Positions 1 to 7,827 of a stretch of 38,369 bases of DNA are shown here, one piece after another. The translations under genes and the position numbers were made by a program. Within the stretch, counting starts at the first letter, position 1. Each line of letters starts with the position of its first letter. Origin of the DNA: Dehalococcoidia bacterium (GTDB lineage Bacteria; Chloroflexota; Dehalococcoidia; DSTF01; JACRBR01). The stretch is from contig JAKFYB010000031.1 in the NCBI GenBank assembly GCA_021731085.1, positions 1 to 38,369 of the forward strand, given 5' to 3'. The notes beneath the pieces were generated by a model, which had not been told where the DNA came from, ran no database searches, and worked only from the letters and a program-made list of their open reading frames with translations.

Positions 1-374
1 GGGATGGGGTGTTGGCGACGTTCTCTTCTGCTGCGCAGGCTATCGAGGGGGCGCGGCGGTGTCTGGCGCTTAGTGCGGCTTCGGAGTTGGGGTTGCATAT
101 CGGGTTGCATGCTGGGGATGTGATTCGGGAAGAAGTCGATGGACGTCGAGATGTGTTTGGCGGGGCGGTGAATATTGCTGCGCGGATCTGTGGGCTTTCG
201 GCGCCGGGTGAGATCTTGGTGTCGGATGTGGTGCGTGGGATGGCGCGGACGTCGGCGGGGGTGTTGTTTGAGGACCGTGGGGAGCGGGAGATGAAGGGTG
301 TTGGGGAGGCGGTGCGGGTGTATGCCGTCGTAAATGACGGCGTCCGCACGGACGGCGCGCGGGGGCCGGAGTGA
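1..374 (+). CDS. Class III adenylate/guanylate cyclase, C-terminal part (cut by window edge)
   Basis: This is the C-terminal part of a class III nucleotide cyclase catalytic domain; the reading frame is already open at base 3 (Asp-Gly of the GDG metal motif), so the gene starts outside the window. Visible motifs are DVFGGAVNIAAR, which carries the substrate-specifying Asp and the transition-state Asn and Arg, and the conserved C-terminal GVGEAVRVY strand. Over the 105 residues shared with the next gene only three differ, yet many codons differ synonymously. This points to an older tandem duplication kept similar by selection or gene conversion. The stop codon overlaps the GTG of the next gene, so the two are probably translationally coupled. 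The upstream domain is unknown; a hydrolase-like domain as in the neighbour is likely. Confidence 0.85.
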   Translation, partial: DGVLATFSSAAQAIEGARRCLALSAASELGLHIGLHAGDVIREEVDGRRDVFGGAVNIAARICGLSAPGEILVSDVVRGMARTSAGVLFEDRGEREMKGVGEAVRVYAVVNDGVRTDGARGPE

Positions 375-1720
375 GCGTGGAACAGCAGATCTCCTACTGC
401 ACGGCAGCCGATGGTGTGCGCGTCGCATATGCCACATACGGGAATGACGGTGCGGCTCCGGTCGTCTACCTCACTGACCTGCCCGGCCAGGAAGCCCTCT
501 GGGCTTCTACCTGGGGTCGGCGGTTTATGGAGGAGCTGGCGCGATACCGGCGACTCATTACGTTTGACTTTGGTGGATTTGGTGCCTCGCAACGAAACGT
601 CCCGCGGCCTGGCCGCTACGATCTCTTCGCCGCGGATCTCGCGGCTGTGGCCGATCACTTGTCGCTTGGGCAGTTCGATGTCTTCGCAGCGGGCATGGGT
701 CCCGGTATGGCCTCGATCATGTACGCCGGCGCCCACGCGGAACGCGTGACCAGACTCGCCTTGTTCAGTCCCAGGATTACGACGTCGGACGTTGATTCGT
801 CCGTTGCTGAGTCGATCCGCGCGTCGTTCAAGTTGTTCAGCCGCTCGTCCGCATCCCTGTTCTTTCCAGGCGGACCATCCGATGTGCAGCGCTGGTTCTC
901 CACGGCGATCGTTGATTGGACGAGCGCCGCGCAATTCGAGGAATTTTTGCGCGGAACGTTTGACTTGTCGGAGACGCTGTCCAGACTCACGCTGCCTGTC
1001 TTGATCCTACACCGCAAAGGATCACAGGTTGTCTCCTCCTCCGAGATTCGGGAGGCGGCCTCGCTGATCCCCGGTGCACGCCTGGTGACCCTGGAAGGCG
1101 TTGCCGGAGTGCCCTATTGGGACTTCGAGCAGTACATCGACACACTGCGCGAGTTTCTTGGCATCGAGGATAGTGTTGAGACGCGAACAGCCGCGCTGTC
1201 GAGTGGCTCAGCCGTGATCCTCTTTACGGACATTGTTTCCTCCACCGAGCTTACTGAGCGCATGGGTGACACGGCGTTTCGAGATGCTTCGCGAGCGTTA
1301 GATGCGGGGTTGCGGGCGGCGATTCGTGATGCGGGTGGTGTGGCGGTTGAGGGGAAGTTGTTGGGGGATGGGGTGTTGGCGACGTTTGGGTCGGCGGCGC
1401 AGGCGATTGAGGGAGCGCGGCGGTGCCTGGCGTTGTCGGCGGCTTCGGAGTTGGGCCTGCATATCGGGTTGCATGCGGGGGATGTGATTCGGGAGGAAGT
1501 CGACGGGCGGCGGGACGTGTTTGGTGGGGCGGTGAATATTGCTGCGCGGATCTGCGGGCTTTCGGCGCCGGGGGAGATATTGGTGTCGGATGTGGTGCGT
1601 GGGATGGCTCGGTCGTCGGCTGGTGTGGTGTTTGAGGATCGTGGGGAGCGGGAGATGAAGGGTGTTGGGGAGGCGGTGCGGGTGTATGTCGTCCGTGCGG
1701 ACGGCGTTGTTGGGGATTAG
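371..1720 (+). CDS. Alpha/beta-hydrolase-like domain fused to class III adenylate/guanylate cyclase
   Basis: A predicted signalling protein of 449 residues. Residues about 5-265 are an alpha/beta-hydrolase fold and residues about 280-440 a class III cyclase domain making cAMP or cGMP. The cyclase looks active: metal Asp287 (FTDI) and Asp333 (GDG), substrate-specifying Lys329 and Asp382, and transition-state Asn389 and Arg393. The hydrolase looks dead: the nucleophile elbow reads AAGMGPG with Gly108 where Ser is expected, the usual acid (GDxVV) is Ser218, and the usual His region is AGVPYW. I infer a ligand-sensing or dimerisation role. The same architecture is known from mycobacterial proteins such as Rv1900c. 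GTG371 overlaps the previous stop; GTG377, six bases later, is better placed for the GGAG at 368-371. The TAG stop begins a heptad repeat array. Confidence 0.9.
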   Translation: MSVEQQISYCTAADGVRVAYATYGNDGAAPVVYLTDLPGQEALWASTWGRRFMEELARYRRLITFDFGGFGASQRNVPRPGRYDLFAADLAAVADHLSLGQFDVFAAGMGPGMASIMYAGAHAERVTRLALFSPRITTSDVDSSVAESIRASFKLFSRSSASLFFPGGPSDVQRWFSTAIVDWTSAAQFEEFLRGTFDLSETLSRLTLPVLILHRKGSQVVSSSEIREAASLIPGARLVTLEGVAGVPYWDFEQYIDTLREFLGIEDSVETRTAALSSGSAVILFTDIVSSTELTERMGDTAFRDASRALDAGLRAAIRDAGGVAVEGKLLGDGVLATFGSAAQAIEGARRCLALSAASELGLHIGLHAGDVIREEVDGRRDVFGGAVNIAARICGLSAPGEILVSDVVRGMARSSAGVVFEDRGEREMKGVGEAVRVYVVRADGVVGD

Positions 1721-1739
1721 TCGTTGGTCGTTAGGGGTT
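1719..1739 (+). repeat. GG-phased heptad array abutting a stop codon
   Basis: Three heptads in a row (AGTCGTT, GGTCGTT, AGGGGTT), followed by a further GG-starting unit. The array begins inside the TAG stop of the cyclase gene. The first two heptads recur identically at the stop codon of the acyl-CoA dehydrogenase gene ending at 34829. Confidence 0.65.
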
Positions 1740-1760
1740 GGGCCATGGTGATTGCGGATC

Positions 1761-1830
1761 TGTTGGCGCTGGCGGATGTGGGAGGCGGTGGTGGGCGACG
1801 AAGATTCTTCGCTTCGCTCAGAGTGACACG
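1761..1830 (+). repeat. Repeat mosaic: linker plus C module
   Basis: Positions 1761-1780 are a diverged copy of the linker (GGCGCTGGCGGATG). Positions 1798-1830 are a copy of the C module, which starts GAAGATTCTTCGCTTCG and here ends CAGAGTGACACG. The module's core GAAGATTCTTC is self-complementary. It lies in the 160-bp gap before the cyclase-family gene and in the same orientation as all other copies in the first 12 kb. Confidence 0.75.
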
Positions 1831-1880
1831 CTTGGAGATCCCGTGGCGGTGACGGATGTGATGTTGGTGGAGTTGTGGTG

Positions 1881-2546
1881 ATGTCGCAGGGGCGGTTGAT
1901 TGATGTTAGCCACGATGTTGAGGATGGGATGATCACGTATGCGGGGATTCCTGGTCCGGTGATCAGCGACTACTTGAGTCGCGAGAGTTCGCGTGAGCGG
2001 TATTCGGCGGGGACGGAGTTCAATATCGGCAGGATCGAGATGGTGGCGAACACGGGGACGTATGTCGACAGTCCGTTTCATCGGTATGCGGACGGCCGGG
2101 ATCTGAGTGAACTGCCGCTGACGTCGGTCGCAAACGTGGAGTGTGTTGTCGCCTCGATCCCGAGTACGAGGGGGCGCGCGATCGGTCGACTGCCGTTCTC
2201 CGAGGATGAGGTGCGCGGGCGGGCGGTGCTTGTGCATACGGGGTGGGACCGGCACTGGCGGCGCGACGCGTACTCGGAGGGGCATCCTTATCTGACTGCG
2301 GGTCTGGCTGATTGGCTTGTGGCTGCTGGCGTGGCGCTTGTCGGGATCGATTCGTTCAATATCGACAGTACGGATACGGGGGAGCGGCCGGTGCATAGTG
2401 CCCTGCTGCGGCATGACATTCCTGTTGTTGAGCATCTTTGCGGGTTGGAGGATGTGCCGGCGCGGGGTGGGCGGTTCTTTGCTGTGCCGGTGAAGGTTCG
2501 GGGGATGGGGACGTTTCCGGTGCGGGCGTTTGTTGTTGTGTCGTGA
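1881..2546 (+). CDS. Cyclase-family protein (kynurenine formamidase-like fold)
   Basis: A 221-residue protein of the PF04199 cyclase/KynB family, metal-dependent amidohydrolases that include kynurenine formamidase. The family signature HxGTHxDxPxH appears as NTGTYVDSPFH, so two of the usual metal-binding His are Asn and Tyr, while the Asp and last His remain. The second metal half-site is intact: VHSALL and VVEHL place a His and a Glu 12 residues apart, as in KynB. A Tyr-containing subfamily seems to exist from memory, so the substrate may differ from formylkynurenine. I chose ATG1881 because GGAG at 1869-1872 is 8 bases upstream; two in-frame GTG codons just before it are poorer. No tryptophan-degradation genes are nearby, so the pathway is unknown. 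Confidence 0.8.
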   Translation: MSQGRLIDVSHDVEDGMITYAGIPGPVISDYLSRESSRERYSAGTEFNIGRIEMVANTGTYVDSPFHRYADGRDLSELPLTSVANVECVVASIPSTRGRAIGRLPFSEDEVRGRAVLVHTGWDRHWRRDAYSEGHPYLTAGLADWLVAAGVALVGIDSFNIDSTDTGERPVHSALLRHDIPVVEHLCGLEDVPARGGRFFAVPVKVRGMGTFPVRAFVVVS

Positions 2547-2826
2547 TGCACTGCACTGGATTCGAAGAAGAAAACACAGAGATACAGAGGCAAAGAGGAT
2601 CGATTGGATCATGGTGAGGTTCTGTTGGCGCTGTCGCATGGGGGAGTTGGTGGTGGGCGACGAAGATTCTTCGCTTCGCTCAGAATGACGGGATTGGGGG
2701 AGCTGTGGCGCTGTCGCATGGGGAAGTTGGTTGTGGGCGGTGCATCGCGGCGGGGCTGAAGCCCCGCTGGTACTGGTGTCGATCGAGCACGCGGTTCGAG
2801 TCGCAGTCGGTTAGCAGGAGGTGTTT
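2547..2826 (+). repeat. Repeat mosaic A - linker - C - linker - D (280-bp gap)
   Basis: No gene is seen here. The order is: A module (AACACAGAGATACAGAGG type, 2569-2600), linker with TGAGGTTCTGTTGG in front (2614-2640), C module (2661-2690), linker (2701-2720), D hairpin GCGGGGCTGAAGCCCCGC (2750-2767). The tail of the gap carries the parB ribosome-binding site. This is the simplest example of the module order seen across the first 12 kb. Confidence 0.8.
2816..2823 (+). promoter_or_regulatory. Ribosome-binding site deciding the parB start
   Basis: AGGAGGTG lies 5 bases (counted from AGGAGG) before ATG2827. The in-frame GTG at 2821 overlaps this motif, so ATG2827 is the start. Confidence 0.8.
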
Positions 2827-3765
2827 ATGAGTGCGCAGAAGATGGGGTTGGGGCGGGGGCTTTCGGCTTTGATTCCGGCGGCGGCGGATACGTCGTCGGG
2901 GGAGCCTGCGGCTGGGGTTGGGCCTCCTGATGATGGTTCGCGAGCTGGTGGGGTTCCGACGGGGATCTTTACGGTGGATATCGATCTGATTGTGCCGAAT
3001 CCGGATCAGCCTCGCGTGCGGTTTGAGGCGGAGCGGTTGGAGGCGCTTTCGGAGAGCATCCGGCAGCACGGGGTGTTGCAGCCGGTTGTGGTTTCGAGCG
3101 TGCCTTCGGGGACGGGGATCACGACGTACCAGTTGATCGCGGGGGAGCGGCGGTTGCAGGCGGCGCGGATGGCGGGCGTCGAGCGGATGCCCGTGGTTGT
3201 GCGGGAGGCGGCCGGCGCGGAGCTGTTGGAGATCGCGCTGGTCGAGAACATGCTGCGCGAGGATCTGAATCCGATCGAGGAGGCGCAGGCGTTCCAGCGG
3301 CTGAACGATGAGTTCGGGTTGAAGCAGGATCACATCGCGAAGCGGCTGGGCCGTTCGCGGGGGTCGATCACGAACTCGATGCGGCTATTGTCGTTGCCGG
3401 CGGAGATCCGGGAGACGATCGTTTCGGGGCAGATCAAGGAGAGTCACGCGCGCGCGCTGCTGTCGATCGAGAACGAGCGCGAGCGGATGGATGTGTGGCG
3501 GAAGATCCTGTCGGATGAGTTGACGGTGCGACAGGCGGAGGAGATCGCGAAGTCGCTGAAGGATGTTTCGGGATCGCGGGCGCCGATCCGGAAGCGGCCG
3601 AACCGCGTGGATGCGAATGTCCGTGCGATCGAGGATGATCTGCGGCACGCGCTGGGGGTGCCGGTGTCGGTGCGGAAGTCGGCATCGGGGTCGGGGACGG
3701 TGGTGTTGCGGTTTCATTCGGAGGAGGAGTTGGAGGGGATACTTACGAAGGTTGTTGGTTCTTGA
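2827..3765 (+). CDS. parB: Chromosome-partitioning protein ParB/Spo0J
   Basis: ParB binds parS sites near the replication origin, hydrolyses CTP, slides along DNA and stimulates ParA. The 312-residue protein begins with GLGRGLSALIP, the N-terminal ParA-contacting peptide typical of chromosomal ParB. The CTP-binding/ParB-nuclease-like domain covers about 48-130, with GERRLQAAR at 107-114. The ENMLRE box is at 140-145, a central HTH domain spans about 150-210, and a C-terminal dimerisation segment lies about 265-312. No parA is adjacent, which is unusual; repeats and a cyclase-family gene lie upstream and an EEP protein downstream. I noticed no parS-like TGTTTCACGTGAAACA in the window. Codons mostly end in G or T. 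Confidence 0.93.
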   Translation: MSAQKMGLGRGLSALIPAAADTSSGEPAAGVGPPDDGSRAGGVPTGIFTVDIDLIVPNPDQPRVRFEAERLEALSESIRQHGVLQPVVVSSVPSGTGITTYQLIAGERRLQAARMAGVERMPVVVREAAGAELLEIALVENMLREDLNPIEEAQAFQRLNDEFGLKQDHIAKRLGRSRGSITNSMRLLSLPAEIRETIVSGQIKESHARALLSIENERERMDVWRKILSDELTVRQAEEIAKSLKDVSGSRAPIRKRPNRVDANVRAIEDDLRHALGVPVSVRKSASGSGTVVLRFHSEEELEGILTKVVGS

Positions 3766-4258
3766 TCCTGAAGGCCACGAAGGCCACGAAGGGATCGAAG
3801 GGGTTAGAAAACACAGAGACACAGCGGATCGATCTAGATCGTCGTGAGGTTCTGTTGGCGCTGTCGCATGAAGGTGCGGTAGTGGACGACCAGGGCGCAG
3901 CGAGCGGCGGCCCCTACGCGGAGATTGGTGGCTCTGTCGCATGGGGGTGCGCTGTCGCATGGGGGTGCGGTGGCGTAGAACGAAGATTCTTCGCTTCGCT
4001 CAGAATGACGTGATTTGGGTTCTGCGGCGCTGTCGCATGTGGATTCGGACATGAGCGGAGAGTGCGGCGGAGCTGAAGCTCCGCTAGTACAGGTGTCGGA
4101 TGCACTGTCGCGTGATGCTGCGGTGGTAGCCGGCGAGGGCGGCCACGCAGGGCCGCCCCTACAACGGCGGTGCTGTCGCATCTGGGGATAACGCGCGGGC
4201 TGGAAAGCCCGCGCTCCGTGATTGAGGGAGCTTCGGCAACAAGCAGTGGAGGTGATCT
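3766..4258 (+). repeat. Repeat mosaic in a 490-bp gap: H, A, linkers, E, C, D, E, D
   Basis: No gene is seen. Directly after the parB stop comes a short tandem of GGCCACGAA units (3773-3790), then A (3806-3830), linker (3851-3870), an E-type element ending CGGCCCCTACG (3890-3920), two linkers (3931-3943, 3950-3962), C (3981-4010), linker (4021-4040), D GCGGAGCTGAAGCTCCGC (4066-4085), a degenerate linker (4102-4114), E GGGCGGCC...GGCCGCCCC (4137-4160), linker (4169-4182) and D CGCGGGCTGGAAAGCCCGCG (4193-4212). The gap ends with a strong ribosome-binding site, GGAGGTGATC at 4248-4257. Confidence 0.75.
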
Positions 4259-5050
4259 ATGGCTTCGGTGAAGGTGGCTACGCTTAATTTGTTTAATCGG
4301 ATGGGGGAGTGGGGGCTGCGGGCGCCGTTGGTGGTGGATCAGTTGGAGGGGTTGTTGCCGGATGTGATCGGCCTGCAGGAGGTCGATATGGTGCTGGACC
4401 AGGGGATGTGGATCAGCAAGCAGGTGAATCAGCGGTTGCCTGGTGTACCGCATTACCGGATCAAGCATGCGGTTAATCCGGAGCAGCGGGCGTACTTTCA
4501 TGGTATCGCGACGCTTTCGCGGATCGGGTTTGGGTCGCACGACATTTTGGACATGATGACGCATGAGCGGGTGGCACAGCGGATGATGTTCATGTGTGGG
4601 CAGCGACCCTTCTACCTCATTAATACGCATCTGCACTTCCCACCGGCGGCGTCGCAGGATCGTGTGGATCAGTTGGAGCGGTTGCTGGAGTGGCACGACC
4701 GGACGTCGGGCGGGGACGGGCTGCCCCTGGTGATTCTCGGCGATTTCAATGCGTACGCGGTTGCGCCGGACGGGATGCCGAATGCGGGCAAGCCGGAGGC
4801 GGCGGTGACGCTGATGAAGTCGCGGTTCCGGTCGGCGGTGGAGGTGGCGTTGGGGTCGGAGCCGGAGAAGACGTGGTCGACGCCGGTGAATACGTACGAC
4901 CCAGATCCGCATGGGACGCTGGACTACATTTTCGTTTCGGAGGAGTGGAAGGTGGAGGACGCGGGGTTGGCGTTCGACAAGGCTGCGCCGCACGACGGGA
5001 AGTTGTTTCCGTCGGATCATTTGGGGTTGTTTGCGGTGCTTTCGTTGTAG
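4259..5050 (+). CDS. Endonuclease/exonuclease/phosphatase (EEP) family protein
   Basis: A 263-residue member of the metal-dependent EEP superfamily, which includes exonuclease III, DNase I, sphingomyelinases and inositol phosphatases. All signature residues are visible: Asn10 (TLNLF), Glu41 (LQEVD), His124 (NTHLH), Asp162 and Asn164 (GDFN), Asp222 (LDYIF) and the SDH motif with Asp253 and His254. No signal peptide or extra domain is present, so a cytoplasmic phosphodiesterase is likely, but the substrate (nucleic acid or a small phosphoester) cannot be told. GGAGGTGATC ends one base before ATG4259, and its GGAGG core is 6 bases from the start, an almost ideal Shine-Dalgarno match. The gene stands alone between two long repeat mosaics, and its codons mostly end in G or T. 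Confidence 0.88.
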   Translation: MASVKVATLNLFNRMGEWGLRAPLVVDQLEGLLPDVIGLQEVDMVLDQGMWISKQVNQRLPGVPHYRIKHAVNPEQRAYFHGIATLSRIGFGSHDILDMMTHERVAQRMMFMCGQRPFYLINTHLHFPPAASQDRVDQLERLLEWHDRTSGGDGLPLVILGDFNAYAVAPDGMPNAGKPEAAVTLMKSRFRSAVEVALGSEPEKTWSTPVNTYDPDPHGTLDYIFVSEEWKVEDAGLAFDKAAPHDGKLFPSDHLGLFAVLSL

Positions 5051-5547
5051 TCCGGACGGGCGAGAAAAAACACAGAGGCACAGAGGCACAGAGGATCGAT
5101 CTGGATCTTCGGTGAGGTTCTGGCGGCGCTTACGCATGTTGCACCTCACCCCCGGCCCCTCTCCACGTCGTGGAGAGGGGAGCTCGGACAATGTCTGTTG
5201 GCGCTGTCGTCGTGCGGCGGTGTTGTTCGGCGAAGATTCTTCGGCTTCGCTCAGAATGACGGGATTGGGGTTCTGTCGGCGCTGTCGCCATTCGTGACCA
5301 TTTGGCCGACGAGGGCGCGGCGAGCGGCGCCCCTACATGATGTTGGTTCGCGCTGTCGCATGATGCCGCGGTGGAGAGCGGAGTAGATTCTTCGCTGCGC
5401 TCAGAATGACGGGATTGGGGTTCTGTTGCCGCTGTCGCATGGGGCGGCCGTGCTAGGCGAGGACTGAGCGGAGCTGAAGCTCCGCCGCTACTTCCCGCCG
5501 ACCTCATTGCTGTTCCCGCCCGCGCTGGCCCCGCTGTCGCGGACAAC
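5051..5547 (+). repeat. Repeat mosaic in a 500-bp gap: A, F, C, E, C, D joined by linkers
   Basis: No gene is seen. Order: A (5068-5092), linker (5118-5138), F element (5141-5185, with an inner CCCCTCTCCACG/CGTGGAGAGGGG hairpin), linker (5193-5212), C with one extra G (5231-5261), linker (5271-5290), E (5309-5336), linker (5349-5363), C (5384-5411), linker (5421-5441), D GCGGAGCTGAAGCTCCGC (5468-5485). The segment about 5199-5341 has the same module order as the insert in the radical SAM gene at 6926-7068. Confidence 0.8.
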
Positions 5548-7626
5548 TCAGGTGATGGAGAACATTTCTATGGGGCGGATTAGGCCTTCGCGGGGCTTTT
5601 TGGGTTTGCCGGCGGCTTCGAGTTTGAGGTCGAGGCGGTCTAGGCAGTCTTCGGCGTTTTGGTTTTGGACGCCGCAGACGTTGCATGGGTCTTTGTGGCA
5701 GTCGGCGGTGGTTTGGGCGTTGAGGGTGCGCATCCATTCGGCGCGGAGGTAGGACTCGGTGACGCCGATGTTGATGTGGGACCATGGAAAGTGGCCGAAG
5801 GGTTCGGGTTGGCGGTAGGCGTAGAACGCGGGGTCGACGCCGGTTTCTTCGAAGGCCTGGAGCCAGCGGTTCCAGTCGTAGTGCTCGTGCCAGGCGTCGA
5901 AGCGCGCGCCGAGTTCCCACGCGCGGTGGATGGCCTTGCCGAGACGGCGGTCGCCACGGGAGAGAACTGCTTCCAGGAGCGAGTGCTCCGGATCCTCCCA
6001 CGTGAACTGTACGCCGATCTTTTTGAGGTGATCGCGGAGGTAGTGGTGTCGGGCGCGGAGGATGCCGGGCTGTTCCTGGACGGCGTACTGGAACGGCGTG
6101 TGGGCTTTCGGGATGAAGTTTGATGTGCTGACGCGAACGCGCGCGCGGCCGCCGTGGTAGCGGCGGCCGATCTCTTTCACTTTCTTGGCGAGCGCGACGA
6201 TACCTTCGATGTCTTCGTGGGTTTCTGTCGGCTGGCCGACCATGAAGTACATCTTGACGTTGGTCCAGCCCTGGGCGAAGGCGTTATCGACGGCGGTGAA
6301 GAGATCGTCGTCGGTGACGATCTTGTTGATCGTCATGCGGAGGCGTTCGGTGCCGGCCTCCGGCGCGAAGGTGATGCTGTGCTTGCCGCGCTGGGCGACG
6401 AGTTCGCTGATGCGGACGGAGAAGCTGTCGACGCGCATGCTCGGGAGGGAGATCGTGAGATCGTCGCCGAACTCTTCACGGAGGCCTTCGGCGATCTCGA
6501 CGATGCGTGAGTGGTCGGTTGTGCTGAGCGAGACGAGGGAGAGTTCGTCGTAGCCTGTGTTCTCGCGCAATTCTTTGGCGGCGGCGACGACTTCTTCGGG
6601 ATCGCGTTCGAGGCGCGGTCGGTAGATGATGCCGGCCTGGCAGAAGCGGCAGCCCTGTGTGCAGCCGCGCTGGATCTCGATCGCCATGCGGTCATGCACG
6701 GTCTGGAGGAAGGGGACGATAGGTTTGGTTAGGGGTGGAGGGAGTTGTTGTACGAAGCGCTTGGTTACGCGCTTTGGGAGCCAGTCTTCGGTTGGTGCGA
6801 CGATCTTGATGCTGCCGTCTTCGTTGTAGACCGGCTCGTAGAAGCGTGGGTTGTATGTGCCCCAGATCTTCTGCAGCCGCCGCATGAGATCGATCCGCGA
6901 GGAGTTGTCATGAATCGGCGTCTCGGTGGCGCTATCGCCTGTGGGCGCGGTGATGGTACTGCTAGATTCTTCGCTTTGCTCAGAATGACGTGACCCCACA
7001 CTCTTCGCGCTGTCGCGAGCGGCATTGGACGTCGACGACGAGGGCGCGGCAAGCAGCGCCCCTACATGGGACTGTTTCCAGTTTCTTACGGTGTCTACCA
7101 CGTCGAGGATGGCTTCTTCGCCGTCGCCCATAACGAAGACGTCGATGAAGTCGGCGAGGGCGTCGGGGTTGAGGGCGCCGGAGCCGCCGCAGATGATGAG
7201 GGGGTGGGTTTCGTTGCGATCGGCCGCCAGCACCGGGATGCCGGCGAGATCGAGCATGTTGAGGATGTTTGTGTAGGTGCCCTCGTAGGAGAGGGAGAAG
7301 CCGAGGATGTCGAACTCGCTGATGGGATGGCGGGTTTCGAGGGACCAGAGGGGGACGTTCTCGTCTCGCATGATCTGTTCGAGGTCGGTCCAGGGTGCGT
7401 AGACGCGTTCGGCGAGCATGCCATCGCGGCGGTTGATGATGTCGTAGAGGATGCCGATGCCCATGTTGGACATGCCGATGTCGTAGAGGTCGGGGTAGGC
7501 GAGGGCGATGCGGAGGTCGCAGGCGTCCCAGGCTTTGGTGGTGGAGTTCCATTCGCCGCCCGTGTAGCGGGCGGGTTTTTGGACACGTGGGAGGATGTGG
7601 TCGATGTTTACGGTTGGCATTGTCAT
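5548..7626 (-). CDS. B12-binding-type radical SAM protein (TIGR03960-like) with in-frame repeat insert
   Basis: A 692-residue radical SAM enzyme. An N-terminal cobalamin-binding-like region (about 30-185, with [14 protein letters not shown] and GDGEEAILD) precedes a radical SAM core whose 4Fe-4S site is C322xxxC326xxC329. The C-terminus has a further Cys cluster ([11 protein letters not shown]). The layout fits the TIGR03960 family; its reaction is not established, so I assign none. Residues about 186-243 (DNA 6898-7071) are unlike the family and consist of translated repeat modules ([10 protein letters not shown] and [11 protein letters not shown]), added without breaking the frame. ATG7626 or ATG7620 begins the family-like sequence (MPTVNIDH); longer in-frame extensions run into repeats. 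No clear ribosome-binding site precedes it. The downstream neighbour on this strand is the repeat mosaic. Confidence 0.87.
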   Translation of the reverse strand: MTMPTVNIDHILPRVQKPARYTGGEWNSTTKAWDACDLRIALAYPDLYDIGMSNMGIGILYDIINRRDGMLAERVYAPWTDLEQIMRDENVPLWSLETRHPISEFDILGFSLSYEGTYTNILNMLDLAGIPVLAADRNETHPLIICGGSGALNPDALADFIDVFVMGDGEEAILDVVDTVRNWKQSHVGALLAAPSSSTSNAARDSAKSVGSRHSEQSEESSSTITAPTGDSATETPIHDNSSRIDLMRRLQKIWGTYNPRFYEPVYNEDGSIKIVAPTEDWLPKRVTKRFVQQLPPPLTKPIVPFLQTVHDRMAIEIQRGCTQGCRFCQAGIIYRPRLERDPEEVVAAAKELRENTGYDELSLVSLSTTDHSRIVEIAEGLREEFGDDLTISLPSMRVDSFSVRISELVAQRGKHSITFAPEAGTERLRMTINKIVTDDDLFTAVDNAFAQGWTNVKMYFMVGQPTETHEDIEGIVALAKKVKEIGRRYHGGRARVRVSTSNFIPKAHTPFQYAVQEQPGILRARHHYLRDHLKKIGVQFTWEDPEHSLLEAVLSRGDRRLGKAIHRAWELGARFDAWHEHYDWNRWLQAFEETGVDPAFYAYRQPEPFGHFPWSHINIGVTESYLRAEWMRTLNAQTTADCHKDPCNVCGVQNQNAEDCLDRLDLKLEAAGKPKKPREGLIRPIEMFSIT
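6926..7068 (+). repeat. Repeat composite (linker - C - linker - E) inside the radical SAM coding sequence
   Basis: On the plus strand this reads linker (about 6926-6943, GGCGCTATCGCCTG), C module (6963-6990), linker (7010-7020, CGCTGTCGCG) and E module (7038-7066, ending GCGCCCCTACATG). Orientation and order match the intergenic composite at 5199-5341. It contributes about 48 residues to the minus-strand protein with no stop codon. Confidence 0.85.
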
Positions 7627-7641
7627 GCAGGGTAACGGATC

Positions 7642-7827
7642 GGTCGTCGGTCGCCGGTCGCCGGTCGTCGAGGGCGGAAACACAGAGACACAGAGGATCG
7701 AATAGGCCTGGGTGAAGTTCTGTGGGCGCTGGCGCATGCGTGCTGCGCGGCGAGGGCGGCCACGCAGGGCCGCCCCTACGCGGGACATGGGCGCTGGTTC
7801 GACGAGGGCCGACACGCAGGTCGGCCC
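7642..7827 (+). repeat. Heptad array plus A, linker and two E modules
   Basis: Four heptads, GGTCGTC, GGTCGCC, GGTCGCC, GGTCGTC, occupy 7642-7669. They are followed by A (7678-7697), linker (7718-7738), an E hairpin GGGCGGCC...GGCCGCCCC (7750-7775) and a second E-type hairpin GGGCCGAC...GTCGGCCCC (7805-7828). The last one overlaps the stop codon of the dockerin frame. No gene is seen in this gap. Confidence 0.75.

Noticed and set aside
3931-5441. A CRISPR-like array, because short repeats recur at intervals
   Set aside because: Spacing is irregular, several different modules alternate, the intervening sequence is itself repetitive, and no cas gene is present.
7627-7815. A longer N-terminus of the radical SAM protein
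   Set aside because: It translates E, linker, A and heptad repeats; family-like sequence begins only at MPTVNIDH.
6980-7827. C-terminal extension of the dockerin protein in its original frame
   Set aside because: After the 7-bp duplication the frame gives Arg/Pro/His-rich sequence antisense-like to repeats and overlaps the radical SAM gene. The dockerin in the shifted frame is the real end.
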